From assembly GCA_040757795.1 (NCBI GenBank), contig JBFLWG010000006.1:1-34996 (forward strand): 34,996 nucleotides of DNA. Direction: 5' to 3'. The DNA comes from DYTO01 sp040757795 (GTDB taxonomy: Archaea > Hadarchaeota > Hadarchaeia > Hadarchaeales > Hadarchaeaceae). The notes below the pieces were generated by a model. It ran no database searches, was not told the origin of the DNA, and worked only from the letters and a program-made list of their open reading frames with translations. Positions 15,931-24,596 of the stretch are shown here, piece after piece (the stretch's first letter is position 1; each line of letters starts with the position of its first letter). Position numbers and translations under genes: made by a program.

Positions 15931-16191
15931 ATGTATACTCTTGAAATCAGGGCGCACGTTGACGAGGTATTCAAAAAACTAGCCAAGAAAAATCCCAAGC
16001 AAATAGAAGCCGTGACAAAAAAGATTGGAGAAATTTTGAAAAACCCGCACAGATACAAGCCACTTCGTTTTCCATTGGCTGGCGCAAGAAGAATCCATTT
16101 TGGCAGCTACGTGCTGTTGTATACCATCGACGAGGCTAGAATGACGGTTGTCCTTGAGGACTACGCTCATCATGACGATGTTTACCGCTGA
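15931..16191 (+). CDS. RelE/ParE-family toxin
   Basis: An 86-residue protein of the RelE/ParE superfamily. It has helix-forming EVFKKLAKKNPKQIEAVTKKIGEIL, then PHRYKPLRFPLAGARRIHFGSYVLLYTID, the beta-sheet core with basic residues, and the C-terminal DYAHHDDVYR, which resembles the archaeal RelE ending with catalytic basic or histidine residues and a final tyrosine. RelE toxins cut mRNA in the ribosomal A site. It is encoded just downstream of the antitoxin and no residues appear lost, so the pair may be active. Confidence 0.87.
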   Translation: MYTLEIRAHVDEVFKKLAKKNPKQIEAVTKKIGEILKNPHRYKPLRFPLAGARRIHFGSYVLLYTIDEARMTVVLEDYAHHDDVYR

Positions 16192-16214
16192 AGAATTCCG
16201 CGAGATGGCCAAGG

Positions 16215-17519
16215 CTACATGCTAATCTGCGCGGCGAACGGTAGTGTCTTGAAGACCTCGGCAGCGGCCTTCTCCACCTTTTCCCTGAACTCCGCCACGG
16301 TGTACACCCTGATTACTTCCACGTAGCCTTTTAGGACGTTTATCAGCTGCGAGTACTGTGAAACGGGCACAAGCTCCTTCTTCCCCGCGTTGTTCACCTT
16401 GAAGACCGGCACCTCCATCGGGTCTATGTTTCTTGGGTAGTAGGGAATGGAGTCTATAGACGGGACGTCCACGACCACGCGATCGACATCCAACCCGGCG
16501 CTCTCGGCAATCTCCCCCTCCTTCTGCTTTCTGATGGTCTCGTCGCTGAGCAGCCTAGCCACGTACGGGTCTTTGATGTGTACGTTCCTCTCGTAGGCCG
16601 CCTTGAGCAGCCGCCTGTTGTCCAGCCTGTCCATCATCTCCTTTGCGAGCTCGGCCGCCTTCTTGTCTTCTCCTTTGTACTTTGCTGGATCGAGCTCCCG
16701 CAGCTTCGTGGTGACGTAGGCGTCGTCCATCTTCAGGAACTCGTCGATAGTCTCGAATGTTGTCAGCCCGATCAGCTCGTGGGCGTAGTTCATCCCCTTG
16801 CTCAGCAGTATCTCCGCGGCCCTGACCGCCCTGTGGTAGTAGACGGCGAGGAACATCTCGTAGCGGGCAATCATGAAAGCCTCAAGGGCGTACAGCGCCT
16901 TCAGGTCTATCGCTATTTCCTCCCCATAGACGCTCATGGCCTGAATCAGCCTGTTGATATCAATGTGCCCGTACTCGACGCCAGTGCAGTAGGCGTCCCT
17001 GACGAGGAAGTCCAGCTTGTCGGCGTCAACCTGGCTCGCCGTCACCTGGTGGAGGTAGCGCTTCCCCTTGGCCTCCTTGCCGAAGGTCAGCTCGATAAGC
17101 TCGTCCGGGGAAAATCCGATGTCATTCAGGGCGTCGGCGAGCTCGCTCTTCTTCACCACGTCCTTCCCCATCTGCTCGTGATTGATTCCCTTGTGCTTCA
17201 CCAAAACTTCCTCAAAAGAATGGGAGAACGGGCCGTGCCCGATGTCATGGAGGAGCCCGGCAAGCCTGAGCAGCTGCCACTCCTCGCTGGAAATCTCAAT
17301 GCTCTGCTTCAATGAATCGGCTATCAGGCCCGAGACGTGCATTGCCCCGATGCCGTGGGAGAATCGGGTGTGGTCGCCGCCGGGGTAGACTATTGAGGCT
17401 ATCGACAGCTGCTTTATGCCTCGCAACCTCTGGACCGGCCAGCTGTCTATAACGCTCTGCTCGGCTTCCGTCACCCCTATGTAGCCGTGGATTGGATCCC
17501 GGATGTATTTCTTGAACAT
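16215..17519 (-). CDS. HD-domain phosphohydrolase (SAMHD1/dNTPase-like)
   Basis: The protein has 434 residues from the ATG at 17519. The N-terminal FKKYIRDPIHGYIGVTE and QRLRGIKQLS are characteristic of the SAMHD1/dGTPase-like HD group. The metal ligands are FSHGIGAMH (His55), LLHDIGHGPFSHSFE (His91-Asp92) and a later aspartate near FLVRDAYCTGVEYG. It probably hydrolyses dNTPs or another nucleotide; the exact substrate is unknown. The ATG is preferred over a GTG three codons upstream because a BoxA (TTTTATTT on this strand, 17542-17549) ends 22 nt before it, fitting a leaderless transcript. It converges with the RelBE pair. Confidence 0.9.
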   Translation of the reverse strand: MFKKYIRDPIHGYIGVTEAEQSVIDSWPVQRLRGIKQLSIASIVYPGGDHTRFSHGIGAMHVSGLIADSLKQSIEISSEEWQLLRLAGLLHDIGHGPFSHSFEEVLVKHKGINHEQMGKDVVKKSELADALNDIGFSPDELIELTFGKEAKGKRYLHQVTASQVDADKLDFLVRDAYCTGVEYGHIDINRLIQAMSVYGEEIAIDLKALYALEAFMIARYEMFLAVYYHRAVRAAEILLSKGMNYAHELIGLTTFETIDEFLKMDDAYVTTKLRELDPAKYKGEDKKAAELAKEMMDRLDNRRLLKAAYERNVHIKDPYVARLLSDETIRKQKEGEIAESAGLDVDRVVVDVPSIDSIPYYPRNIDPMEVPVFKVNNAGKKELVPVSQYSQLINVLKGYVEVIRVYTVAEFREKVEKAAAEVFKTLPFAAQISM

Positions 17520-17541
17520 CAAAGTCACTACTCATTCACCC

Positions 17542-17549
17542 AAATAAAA
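17542..17549 (-). promoter_or_regulatory. BoxA of the HD phosphohydrolase gene
   Basis: TTTTATTT on the minus strand, 22 nt before the ATG at 17519, with spacing for a leaderless start. Confidence 0.5.
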
Positions 17550-17568
17550 CCCTTGGAGCAGCCCGCCG

Positions 17569-18582
17569 CTACTTGGGCCAGACCTGCTGTAAGCCGTTCT
17601 TCCTCAAGTAGGCGTTGACCTGGCTCCAGCCGGGGTAGCCTGACCATCCCGGCCCCGTGACGCTGAGGGCGGCCGCGGCGTTCGCGAAAGTCGCCGCGGT
17701 GATTATGTCTTTGGAGTACATGTAAGCCAGGAGGAATGCGGCGTTGAATACATCCCCCGCGCCGGTTGTGTCGACTACTTCCACTTTGAAAGGCTTGACC
17801 TTCGCAAACTTTTTTTCCTGCTTCACAGCTTGCGGCCCCTTGAAGCTCAGCACAGGGACCTTCGGCGGCAGCGCCGGCACGGTCCCCTGCCCCACAATAG
17901 ACCCTTTTGACCCACGCTTTATTGCAACTATCCTCGGTCCGGCCTCCAGCACTCTGTCCACCAGCGCCCTCTCGCTGACGGTCGGCGCCCTTAGCACCCC
18001 CCTGGCCTCGTCAAGGTTGGGCAGGAAGACATCGAAGTTTTTCAGGGCCTCCGCCAGGAATTCCGTCCTCCACCACTTCCCGAAGGGGTCCCAGCCTGTG
18101 TCTAACGATGTGAGGCACGCCCCCTGCTTTTTCGCTTTGGCAGCGAGCAAGGAGTAGCTCGGCCTGAGGCTCTCAAGCAGGAAGAATGACGGCATGTGGA
18201 TGATGTCGTAGTCTAGCCTGTCGACAAGAATGTCAGATTTGGAGAATGTGGCGTTTTCCCCCCTAAAAGTGATGAAAGACCTTTCCTTGCCCTCCACAAC
18301 TGCGACCGTCACCCCGGTCCTGCCTTCGGATATCATCACGTCGAGGACATCGACGCCGCCCTTTTTCAGTTGCTTCAGCGCGAACTCCCCAAACTCGTCA
18401 GCCCCGACTTTTCCTATCAGCTTGCTCTTGACCCCGAGCCTGGCGCAGGCGAGCGCGAAGTTCGCCGCGCACCCGCCGCCGTGGAGCTCGAAATCTTTTG
18501 CCACGACCTGCTTTCCCTTAGGCGGGAAGCTGGTCCGTGCTATGATGTCAACATTGATGTCCCCAATCGCCAGAACCATCAT
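17569..18582 (-). CDS. PfkB-family sugar/nucleoside kinase
   Basis: Ribokinase-fold kinase of about 337 residues from the paired ATG ATG at 18582/18579; the longer frame to 18618 overlaps the upstream gene and lacks family sequence. Motifs are AIGDINVDIIA, the PfkB signature LHGGGCAANFALACARLG near residues 32-49, LPNLDEARGVL and the catalytic VVDTTGAGDVFNAAF with base Asp276. The substrate cannot be read from the sequence: ribokinase, fructokinase, nucleoside kinase and ribose-1-phosphate kinase share these motifs. It closes the polysaccharide operon, 8 bp after the glycosyltransferase. Because a form III RuBisCO is in this genome, a ribose-1-phosphate kinase role is one possibility; this is inference. 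Confidence 0.87.
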   Translation of the reverse strand: MMVLAIGDINVDIIARTSFPPKGKQVVAKDFELHGGGCAANFALACARLGVKSKLIGKVGADEFGEFALKQLKKGGVDVLDVMISEGRTGVTVAVVEGKERSFITFRGENATFSKSDILVDRLDYDIIHMPSFFLLESLRPSYSLLAAKAKKQGACLTSLDTGWDPFGKWWRTEFLAEALKNFDVFLPNLDEARGVLRAPTVSERALVDRVLEAGPRIVAIKRGSKGSIVGQGTVPALPPKVPVLSFKGPQAVKQEKKFAKVKPFKVEVVDTTGAGDVFNAAFLLAYMYSKDIITAATFANAAAALSVTGPGWSGYPGWSQVNAYLRKNGLQQVWPK

Positions 18583-18590
18583 TAAAAAAC

Positions 18591-19760
18591 CTACTTTCCG
18601 AGGACCTTGTTGTAGCATTCCATGACCAAGTTCAGAACATTAGTCCAGCTGAACTTGTTCACGCTTGTCTTGGCCCCTTCCGAGATCTTCTTCATCTCAT
18701 CAGGGTTGTCCAGCAGGTAGTTGATCCCCCAGGCAATTGAGTCGGGGTTCGGGTACACCTTTATCCCGTTGACGAAGTTCTCGATGTTCTCCCCGAGGCC
18801 GCCAACGTCGCAGGCCACCACCGGCCTCCCGGTCGACCAGGCCTCCAGCAGAACTATCCCAAAAGGCTCGTTCCTGCTCGGGATACAGACCATGTCGGCG
18901 GCGTTCAGTAGCTCAACATAGCCCCAGTATGGCACCCATCCAAGGAACTTGGTGTTTTGGGCGACGCCGAACTCCCCGGCCCTCCCCTCAAGCCAGCTCC
19001 TCATGCCGCCGTCGCCGGCAAAGATGAACTTGACGTCCCATCTGTGGGAGATCACCTTCGGGATGGCCTCGAGCAGGAGGTCGGGTCCCTTCTGGTAGTC
19101 CACCCTCCCGATGTAGAGCACAAGAGGCGCAAGCGGGTGAACACCGTGCCTCTCCTTTATCCTGCCCGGGTCTATCTTCATCTGGTATTTCCTCGGGTCG
19201 ACGGCGTTTGGGGTGACATCTATCTTTTCGGGGGGGATCTTGTAAAGCCAGTTCAGCTCGTTCTTCATGGCGTGAGAAACTGTCGTGACGCGGTCGGCGA
19301 TCAGCCCGCCGTACCACTCCTTGCCCGACACCTCCCCGAACTCCCACCAGTCGCCGAACCTGCTCCCGTTCCTCCCATACTCTGTAGAATGATAGGTGAT
19401 GACGACTGGGCGCTTCTCGTTCACCTTCAGCTCATGGAGGGCGTCGACAATGTGCCAGTCGTGGCCGTGGATGATGTCGAACTTTCCGTGTGTCTTCTCC
19501 ACCTCCTTGAGGCGGGCGACGAAGCTCATGGACATGTTATGGGAAAAGTGGACCAGGTTCAGCCCGGGGTCGAACTTGCACCTGTGGTAGTGGACCCCAT
19601 TGACATACTCATACTCAGTCTGGCCGTCTGCCCACCTCGTGATGACGTGGACATCGTGCCCCCTCTTCGAAAGCTCCTCCGCCTGCCTGCTCACGACTAT
19701 GGAAAGCCCGCCCACCTTGACAGAATGAAGAGACTCCCAGGCCAGCATCGCTATTTTCAT
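18591..19760 (-). CDS. GT4/GT5 glycosyltransferase, glycogen synthase-like
   Basis: GT-B fold glycosyltransferase, 389 residues. The N-terminal domain has MKIAMLAWES, KVGGLSIVVSRQAEELSKRGH and IIHGHDWH, and the C-terminal nucleotide-sugar domain has LYIGRVDYQKGPDLLLEAI, AGDGGM and the E-x7-E motif NEPFGIVLLEAW. Such archaeal enzymes next to GH57 and debranching genes are usually glycogen or starch synthases using NDP-glucose. The ATG overlaps the amylase stop (ATGA), showing translational coupling. The protein is cytosolic, with no membrane segment. Another alpha-glucan or trehalose-type product cannot be excluded. Confidence 0.88.
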   Translation of the reverse strand: MKIAMLAWESLHSVKVGGLSIVVSRQAEELSKRGHDVHVITRWADGQTEYEYVNGVHYHRCKFDPGLNLVHFSHNMSMSFVARLKEVEKTHGKFDIIHGHDWHIVDALHELKVNEKRPVVITYHSTEYGRNGSRFGDWWEFGEVSGKEWYGGLIADRVTTVSHAMKNELNWLYKIPPEKIDVTPNAVDPRKYQMKIDPGRIKERHGVHPLAPLVLYIGRVDYQKGPDLLLEAIPKVISHRWDVKFIFAGDGGMRSWLEGRAGEFGVAQNTKFLGWVPYWGYVELLNAADMVCIPSRNEPFGIVLLEAWSTGRPVVACDVGGLGENIENFVNGIKVYPNPDSIAWGINYLLDNPDEMKKISEGAKTSVNKFSWTNVLNLVMECYNKVLGK

Positions 19761-21292
19761 GGAATTCCTCCAAGTTCACTCAGCCTTTCGCCTATAATAG
19801 TATGTAGTTTCTGTTTTACATCTGCGGCGCTTTTCCCCTCGACTTTCGGGATCCTGTCCGCGAGCACCCCGTCGCCGACAGTGAACCTGATCCATTTTTC
19901 GAAGTGCTTGCAGGCCAGGTGGAACAGCACAGACTTGTCGGAGGCCAGCAGGACGGAGTTCTTCAGCTCCTCGAGGCTGTGGGCGGAGAGATTGATGTAG
20001 TCGCCGTCCTCGTGGAAGTGGAAGGCCTTGTCCGGCGGCAGGACCCGGAGCAGGCGGGCAGAGACGCCGTCCTTCCCAGGCAGGTTTTCGGCCACCTTCT
20101 CCCAAAAGTTAGAAATTATCCTCAAAAACGCCCAGAAGGCGTCGGCGGGCAACTGCTGGCTGAAGTAGCCGTGTACCATCCCGGAAGCCCCCGGCTCTGT
20201 GTACATGTAATAAATGTTGTCGCTGGCCTGGAGCATCCTCCACACCTCGAGAAGGTCCCTGTTTCCAGTCCTCTTCACGTACTGCGCAAGGTTTTTCACT
20301 GCGCCGTACGCCGTTCTCTGCATGTCGTTCCCCAGCCAGGCGTCGGTGCTTCTCTTCACGTCCGCCCATGAGATCGTGTTGAAGTCATTGACGTCCACCT
20401 CTCCCATTGGGCCATACCTGAGAAGCTCCGTCGGGGTCGAGAACTGAAGGTGTTCGTACTTCAGCACTTCCCCGGGAAGCCACCTCAGGAACTCCCTTAT
20501 CCCCGTCTCCTGCCACTGGTGCTCCCCGAATGTTTCATAGTCCATGAAAAGGTTGATGCACTGCCCCGGTGTGGCCGACAGCCACGAGGCATATTTGTCC
20601 GCGGTGAGGGGCCAGCCTGGCCAGTCCCTGTTGGAGAACCTGAAAGCGACGTCGTCGGCGAGCCTGTAGTTCCTCATGAACACCCGCATGTCAGAGCCGC
20701 TCGCCTTGTAGACGTAGTTCGGCGACCTCCACTCAAGAATCCTCCTGGCCCCCTCTGTGAAGATTCCCTTGAACCCCAGCCCCTCGACAGTCTTGGCTAT
20801 GGAGTTGTTGTAGATGAACTCCGTGTTCTCAAAGACCTTCGGGTCCTGCCCGAAGAGTTCCTTAATTTTTTTCCTGTGCATCTGGACCTGCTCAACAAAC
20901 TCACCCCGCTCTGGAGAGAAAAGGCTGGCCAGGGAGTGGTAGAAAGTCTGACACATGAACTCGGCGCATCCAGTTGCCGCCAGCTTCCTGAAGGATTCAA
21001 GGACATCCTGCGCCCACATCTCGCACTGCCTTATCAAAAGCCCAGATAGGCTGAAGGCCACCTTGAATTTCCTCTTTTGCTCTTTGTAGCGTTCGATGCA
21101 CTCAAGAAGGACCTGGTTTGTGGGCCGGTAGCACTTGTTCGCCACCCGCTCGAAGATTGTCTTGTTCCATGTGTTGTTGAAGTACAGGTCGAGGAGTTCG
21201 TCTGGCCCCTTCCCCATCGCAGCCGACTCCAGGAAGTTCCTGTCGAGCCTTAGCGGCTGGTGGACCTCGAATGCCAGGCAGATATCAGTCAC
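19757..21292 (-). CDS. GH57 alpha-amylase-like glycoside hydrolase
   Basis: Family GH57 protein, 511 residues. The N-terminal ICLAFEVHQPLR contains the first conserved region (HQP, 11-13). The likely catalytic pair is Glu158 in ENTEFIYNN (nucleophile region) and Asp251 in FMDYETFGEHQW (acid/base region), 93 residues apart as in studied GH57 enzymes; this assignment is by family analogy. There is no signal peptide, so it acts inside the cell on alpha-1,4-glucan, probably as an amylase or glucanotransferase. It is coupled by ATGA overlaps on both sides, to the debranching enzyme upstream and the glycosyltransferase downstream. Confidence 0.92.
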   Translation of the reverse strand: MTDICLAFEVHQPLRLDRNFLESAAMGKGPDELLDLYFNNTWNKTIFERVANKCYRPTNQVLLECIERYKEQKRKFKVAFSLSGLLIRQCEMWAQDVLESFRKLAATGCAEFMCQTFYHSLASLFSPERGEFVEQVQMHRKKIKELFGQDPKVFENTEFIYNNSIAKTVEGLGFKGIFTEGARRILEWRSPNYVYKASGSDMRVFMRNYRLADDVAFRFSNRDWPGWPLTADKYASWLSATPGQCINLFMDYETFGEHQWQETGIREFLRWLPGEVLKYEHLQFSTPTELLRYGPMGEVDVNDFNTISWADVKRSTDAWLGNDMQRTAYGAVKNLAQYVKRTGNRDLLEVWRMLQASDNIYYMYTEPGASGMVHGYFSQQLPADAFWAFLRIISNFWEKVAENLPGKDGVSARLLRVLPPDKAFHFHEDGDYINLSAHSLEELKNSVLLASDKSVLFHLACKHFEKWIRFTVGDGVLADRIPKVEGKSAADVKQKLHTIIGERLSELGGIP

Positions 21293-23247
21293 TTAACCCC
21301 ATATTTACTTTCGAAGGGGGGCTTTATCCCTTTTATGTTTTCGGAGTAGCATCTGATGATTTCGCTCACGCTCCAGGCCTGGGAGATGCAACCCCCGGGC
21401 AGGTGGGGCCAGTCGCCGTCGAAGATTTCCGAAACTGTTCCGAGTCCGGCTTCTTTCAGGTGGTTTCCGACCAGCTCCCTCAGGAAGCCTTCGGCATTTT
21501 TCCTGTCCCCGGTCACCCTGACGGACGCCGTGATGAAAGGACCAATCAGCCAGCTCCAAACTGTGCCCTGGTGGTAGGCCATGTCCCTCTCCCGCTGTCC
21601 CCCGCCGTACTTCCCAGTGTATCCAGACTCATCTTTGGCGAGGCTCCTCAGGCCGAACGGGGTCAGCAATTTCTCCTCAACTGCTTTCAGGACCAGCATT
21701 GCCTTCTCCCCCTCGAGCACAGGGAAAGGGAGGCTGATTGAGAATATCTGGTTGGGCCGCAGGCGCCCATCCTTGGAGTCGCCATCCACAACATCATAAA
21801 GGCAGCCCTTTTCCTCGTTCCAGAATGTCGGGAGGAAGTTCTTCCTCGCCTTGTCAGCCAGCCCCCTCAGCTTGAATGGCTTCCCGATCCTGCCGCCGAT
21901 GCCCTCCATCGCCCGAAGTGCATTGTACCATAATGCATTGATCTCCACGGCTTTCCCCGACCGAGGGGTAACTCGCTTCCCATCGACGCTGGCGTCCATC
22001 CAGGTGGGCCTGTCGCTCCACAGCAGCCCGTCGCCATCTGCCCTGACACCTTTAGTCCTGCCGCGGGCGCAGCCCTCCAGCATCTCCACGGCCGGCGTCC
22101 ACAGCTCCTTCGCCGTCTTGATGTCGTCAGTATAAGTCAGGTATTTGTGCATCGCGTAGATGAACAGCAGCGAGGCGTCGATGCATTCATATCCGGCGTC
22201 CCCGCCCTCGAACCAGTTAGGGATGGCGCCGCCGCTCCTTCTGGCGGCCATGTCAAGGAGAACTTTCCTCGCTTCCTCATGCCTTCCAGTCGCGAGGGCC
22301 AAGCCAGGGAGGCTTATCATGGCGTCCCGGCCCCAGCAGCCGAACCAGTGGTAGCCGGCGATGACCCTCCCGTCCGCGAGGAACGAGTCCGCGGCCCTGC
22401 TGAGGTGGCTCCCCCAGCCCTCCTGTGGGCCTTTCTTCGCCAGTTCGTCCAGCCTCTGCACCGCCTCGGCCTTCATCCTGTCGAACCTTGCTGGATGTCG
22501 GTAGAGCGACAGGAAGCTTTCGCGGCCGCCGTGCCCTCCAGCGGCCAAGATGTTGAACTCTGTGTCGCCGCCGGTGCTCAGCTCAAATCTGCCCGGGCAA
22601 TACTGGTCTTCCATGGAGTCATAGCCGCGCTCCCTTTCCCTCCTGTAAACAAAATTATTATACCATCTTGACCTTTCGGGAAGGTCTGACGGGCGGAACT
22701 CCATCAGGTCGGACCCCATGCAAATTGAAAGCTGTCCGCCTGCCGAGACCTCCACTTTTTTTCCATCCACTTCCTGCTTGAAGTCAATTGCCCCTGCTTT
22801 TGTCAGGCTGTGAATACTCCGGAAGTTGACGAGCGGGCTGACGGCTACCTTGATGGTCTTCTTGGTGGGGTTCCACACACGGTAGTTCACGACCACGGCA
22901 TTGTGCCCGTGCGGCATGAAGATGGTTTTTTTGACCAAGATGTCATGCAGCTTATACAGGAATGTCGGGAGGGGGTCAAGTCTGAACTGCTTGAGGTTGA
23001 CGTGCCCATCGGGGTGGACGACCCCGGGATACTCGTTTGCCGAGAGGTGGGCCGACGTTCCTCCAGAAAGTGACTCCTCCATCTTTGAGAGAATCAGCTT
23101 CCGCCCGAAGGGAGGTTCTTCTGTAGGCGCCACAAGGAGGCCGTGGTATTTTCTAGTGTTTATCCCGAGGACGGTAGATGAAGAGTACCCTCCGAGGCCA
23201 TTACCAACCAACCATTCTCTGCTCAACTCCGCGCCATAGTTGCCCAC
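21289..23247 (-). CDS. Amylo-alpha-1,6-glucosidase (glycogen debranching)
   Basis: A 652-residue glycogen-debranching family protein. The N-terminal domain (REWLVGNGLGGYSSSTVLG, NTRKYHGLLVA) is the typical archaeal/bacterial GDE N-domain. The C-terminal alpha/alpha barrel has WFGCWGRDAMISLPGLALATG (Asp308 in the RD motif), IPNWFEGGDAGYECIDASLLFIYA and YHQGTVWSWLIGPF. It removes alpha-1,6 branch points from glycogen-like glucan. No signal peptide is seen. It starts the coupled run debranching enzyme, amylase, synthase, and its stop overlaps the amylase start. Confidence 0.93.
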   Translation of the reverse strand: MGNYGAELSREWLVGNGLGGYSSSTVLGINTRKYHGLLVAPTEEPPFGRKLILSKMEESLSGGTSAHLSANEYPGVVHPDGHVNLKQFRLDPLPTFLYKLHDILVKKTIFMPHGHNAVVVNYRVWNPTKKTIKVAVSPLVNFRSIHSLTKAGAIDFKQEVDGKKVEVSAGGQLSICMGSDLMEFRPSDLPERSRWYNNFVYRRERERGYDSMEDQYCPGRFELSTGGDTEFNILAAGGHGGRESFLSLYRHPARFDRMKAEAVQRLDELAKKGPQEGWGSHLSRAADSFLADGRVIAGYHWFGCWGRDAMISLPGLALATGRHEEARKVLLDMAARRSGGAIPNWFEGGDAGYECIDASLLFIYAMHKYLTYTDDIKTAKELWTPAVEMLEGCARGRTKGVRADGDGLLWSDRPTWMDASVDGKRVTPRSGKAVEINALWYNALRAMEGIGGRIGKPFKLRGLADKARKNFLPTFWNEEKGCLYDVVDGDSKDGRLRPNQIFSISLPFPVLEGEKAMLVLKAVEEKLLTPFGLRSLAKDESGYTGKYGGGQRERDMAYHQGTVWSWLIGPFITASVRVTGDRKNAEGFLRELVGNHLKEAGLGTVSEIFDGDWPHLPGGCISQAWSVSEIIRCYSENIKGIKPPFESKYGVK

Positions 23248-23295
23248 TGGATTTAAAGCAAGCTCCAGACAATCACCAGTTCAAATTTTGACAGG

Positions 23296-24552
23296 TCACA
23301 TGACTTCGGTTACGCCCGCTATTTCTTGGTATATCCTGATTGTGTCCTGCGCCACTTTGTCTAGGGTGAACTTCTCCAAGACCCTTTTCCTCGCATTCTT
23401 TCCCAGCTGTTTCCTGAGGTTCTCGTCCTTCAGGAACTCTATGGCAAACTTCGCGATGTCGTAGGGGTCATCAGGGTTGATATGGGCCCCGCACCTGTCA
23501 GGACCGCTCGGCACAATCTGCTCCCTGAAGCCGGATGTTCCCTTTGCCCCGACAATCACAGGTTTGCCCATGCTCATGGCCTCCACACAGACTATCCCGA
23601 AAGGCTCGTACTTTGACGGGAAGACGGCCACGTCGCACGCCGCGTAGTAAAGCAGCCGCTCGCTTTCAGGCGCCATCTCAAGTTTGAGTATGACATTTTT
23701 CTGTATGCCCAGCTGGGCGATCATGTCTTTTATCATCCCCTCTTCCTCACCCTTGCCAAGAATCACCAGCTTTGCTTTCGGCACCTCCTTTAGTATAATC
23801 GGCATTGCCCTCACGAGGGTGTCGACTCCCTTCATCCAGGCGAGGCGCCCCACGAAGAAAATCATCGGGTCATCGCCCACTCCCAGCCTTCGCCTGAACT
23901 CTGCTATTTTCTCCGGCTGGTACCTGTTGATGTCGTACTTCTTCTCGTCTACACCATTGTATACCACGCGGATTTTTTTCTCCTCATAGCCAAGGGTGAC
24001 CAGCTGATCCCGCATGGCGTAGCTAACTGTTATCACGCCGTTGGCGATGTGGGCGCCGAGCCTTTCCAGGCTTTTGATGGTTGGCGACCCTGAGCCGCCG
24101 GTCCTTCCTTCCTCGAGTGAGTGCAGGTGGAACACAAACGGTTTTCCTAGGGCCCTCTTGCACATTATACCTGAAATTGACGCTAGCCAGTCGTGCGCCA
24201 CTATAAGGTCAAAGTCCCTCTTGTTTACCTTGACGAGGAGGTTAACGGCCTTTGTGGAAGAAAGGATGTTGTACATGAAAGTCTCGGCGAAGTAGTTCTG
24301 GGCGCCGGTTGGCCACCTCTTCACATCTTCCGGTACAATCAGCGGGAGGAGGTCTATTGCATCCGTCAGGAGTGGCCTGTGCACTTCCACGCCTTCATAT
24401 AGGTCTGTGGTGATGGCGTCCCCGGGGTTCTTGGCGAAAGCAGTGATGCTGTGCCCCATCCTGGCGAAGCGCCTTGTCATCTCAAGTGCATATGTTCCGA
24501 GGCCGCCGACAAAGAATGGCGGGAACTCGTATGGGAAGTAAAGTATCTTCAT
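23296..24552 (-). CDS. GT4/GT5 glycosyltransferase (second, synthase-like)
   Basis: GT-B glycosyltransferase, 418 residues, distinct from the one at 18591-19760. Motifs are MKILYFPYEFPPFFVGGLGTY (donor/acceptor loop GGLG), IVAHDWLASISG, FVGRLAWMKGVDTLVRAMP, ILGKGEEE and the E-x7-E motif KYEPFGIVCVEAM. The GGLGTY loop and DWLAS stretch resemble archaeal glycogen/starch synthases. It lies 44 bp downstream of the GalT-like gene and 48 bp upstream of the debranching enzyme. A BoxA-like CTTTTTAC on the minus strand about 27 nt before the ATG suggests its own promoter. With two synthase-like enzymes, one may elongate glucan and the other may start chains or use a different donor. Confidence 0.88.
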   Translation of the reverse strand: MKILYFPYEFPPFFVGGLGTYALEMTRRFARMGHSITAFAKNPGDAITTDLYEGVEVHRPLLTDAIDLLPLIVPEDVKRWPTGAQNYFAETFMYNILSSTKAVNLLVKVNKRDFDLIVAHDWLASISGIMCKRALGKPFVFHLHSLEEGRTGGSGSPTIKSLERLGAHIANGVITVSYAMRDQLVTLGYEEKKIRVVYNGVDEKKYDINRYQPEKIAEFRRRLGVGDDPMIFFVGRLAWMKGVDTLVRAMPIILKEVPKAKLVILGKGEEEGMIKDMIAQLGIQKNVILKLEMAPESERLLYYAACDVAVFPSKYEPFGIVCVEAMSMGKPVIVGAKGTSGFREQIVPSGPDRCGAHINPDDPYDIAKFAIEFLKDENLRKQLGKNARKRVLEKFTLDKVAQDTIRIYQEIAGVTEVM

Positions 24553-24596
24553 TTGCCTCAGCTTAACGAGGAGAGGGGAGTAAAAAGAGTTTTTGT

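Noticed and set aside
18957..20000. A 347-codon plus-strand frame.
   Set aside because: It is antisense to the glycosyltransferase and GH57 genes, which have clear motifs. Long antisense frames are common in GC-rich DNA.
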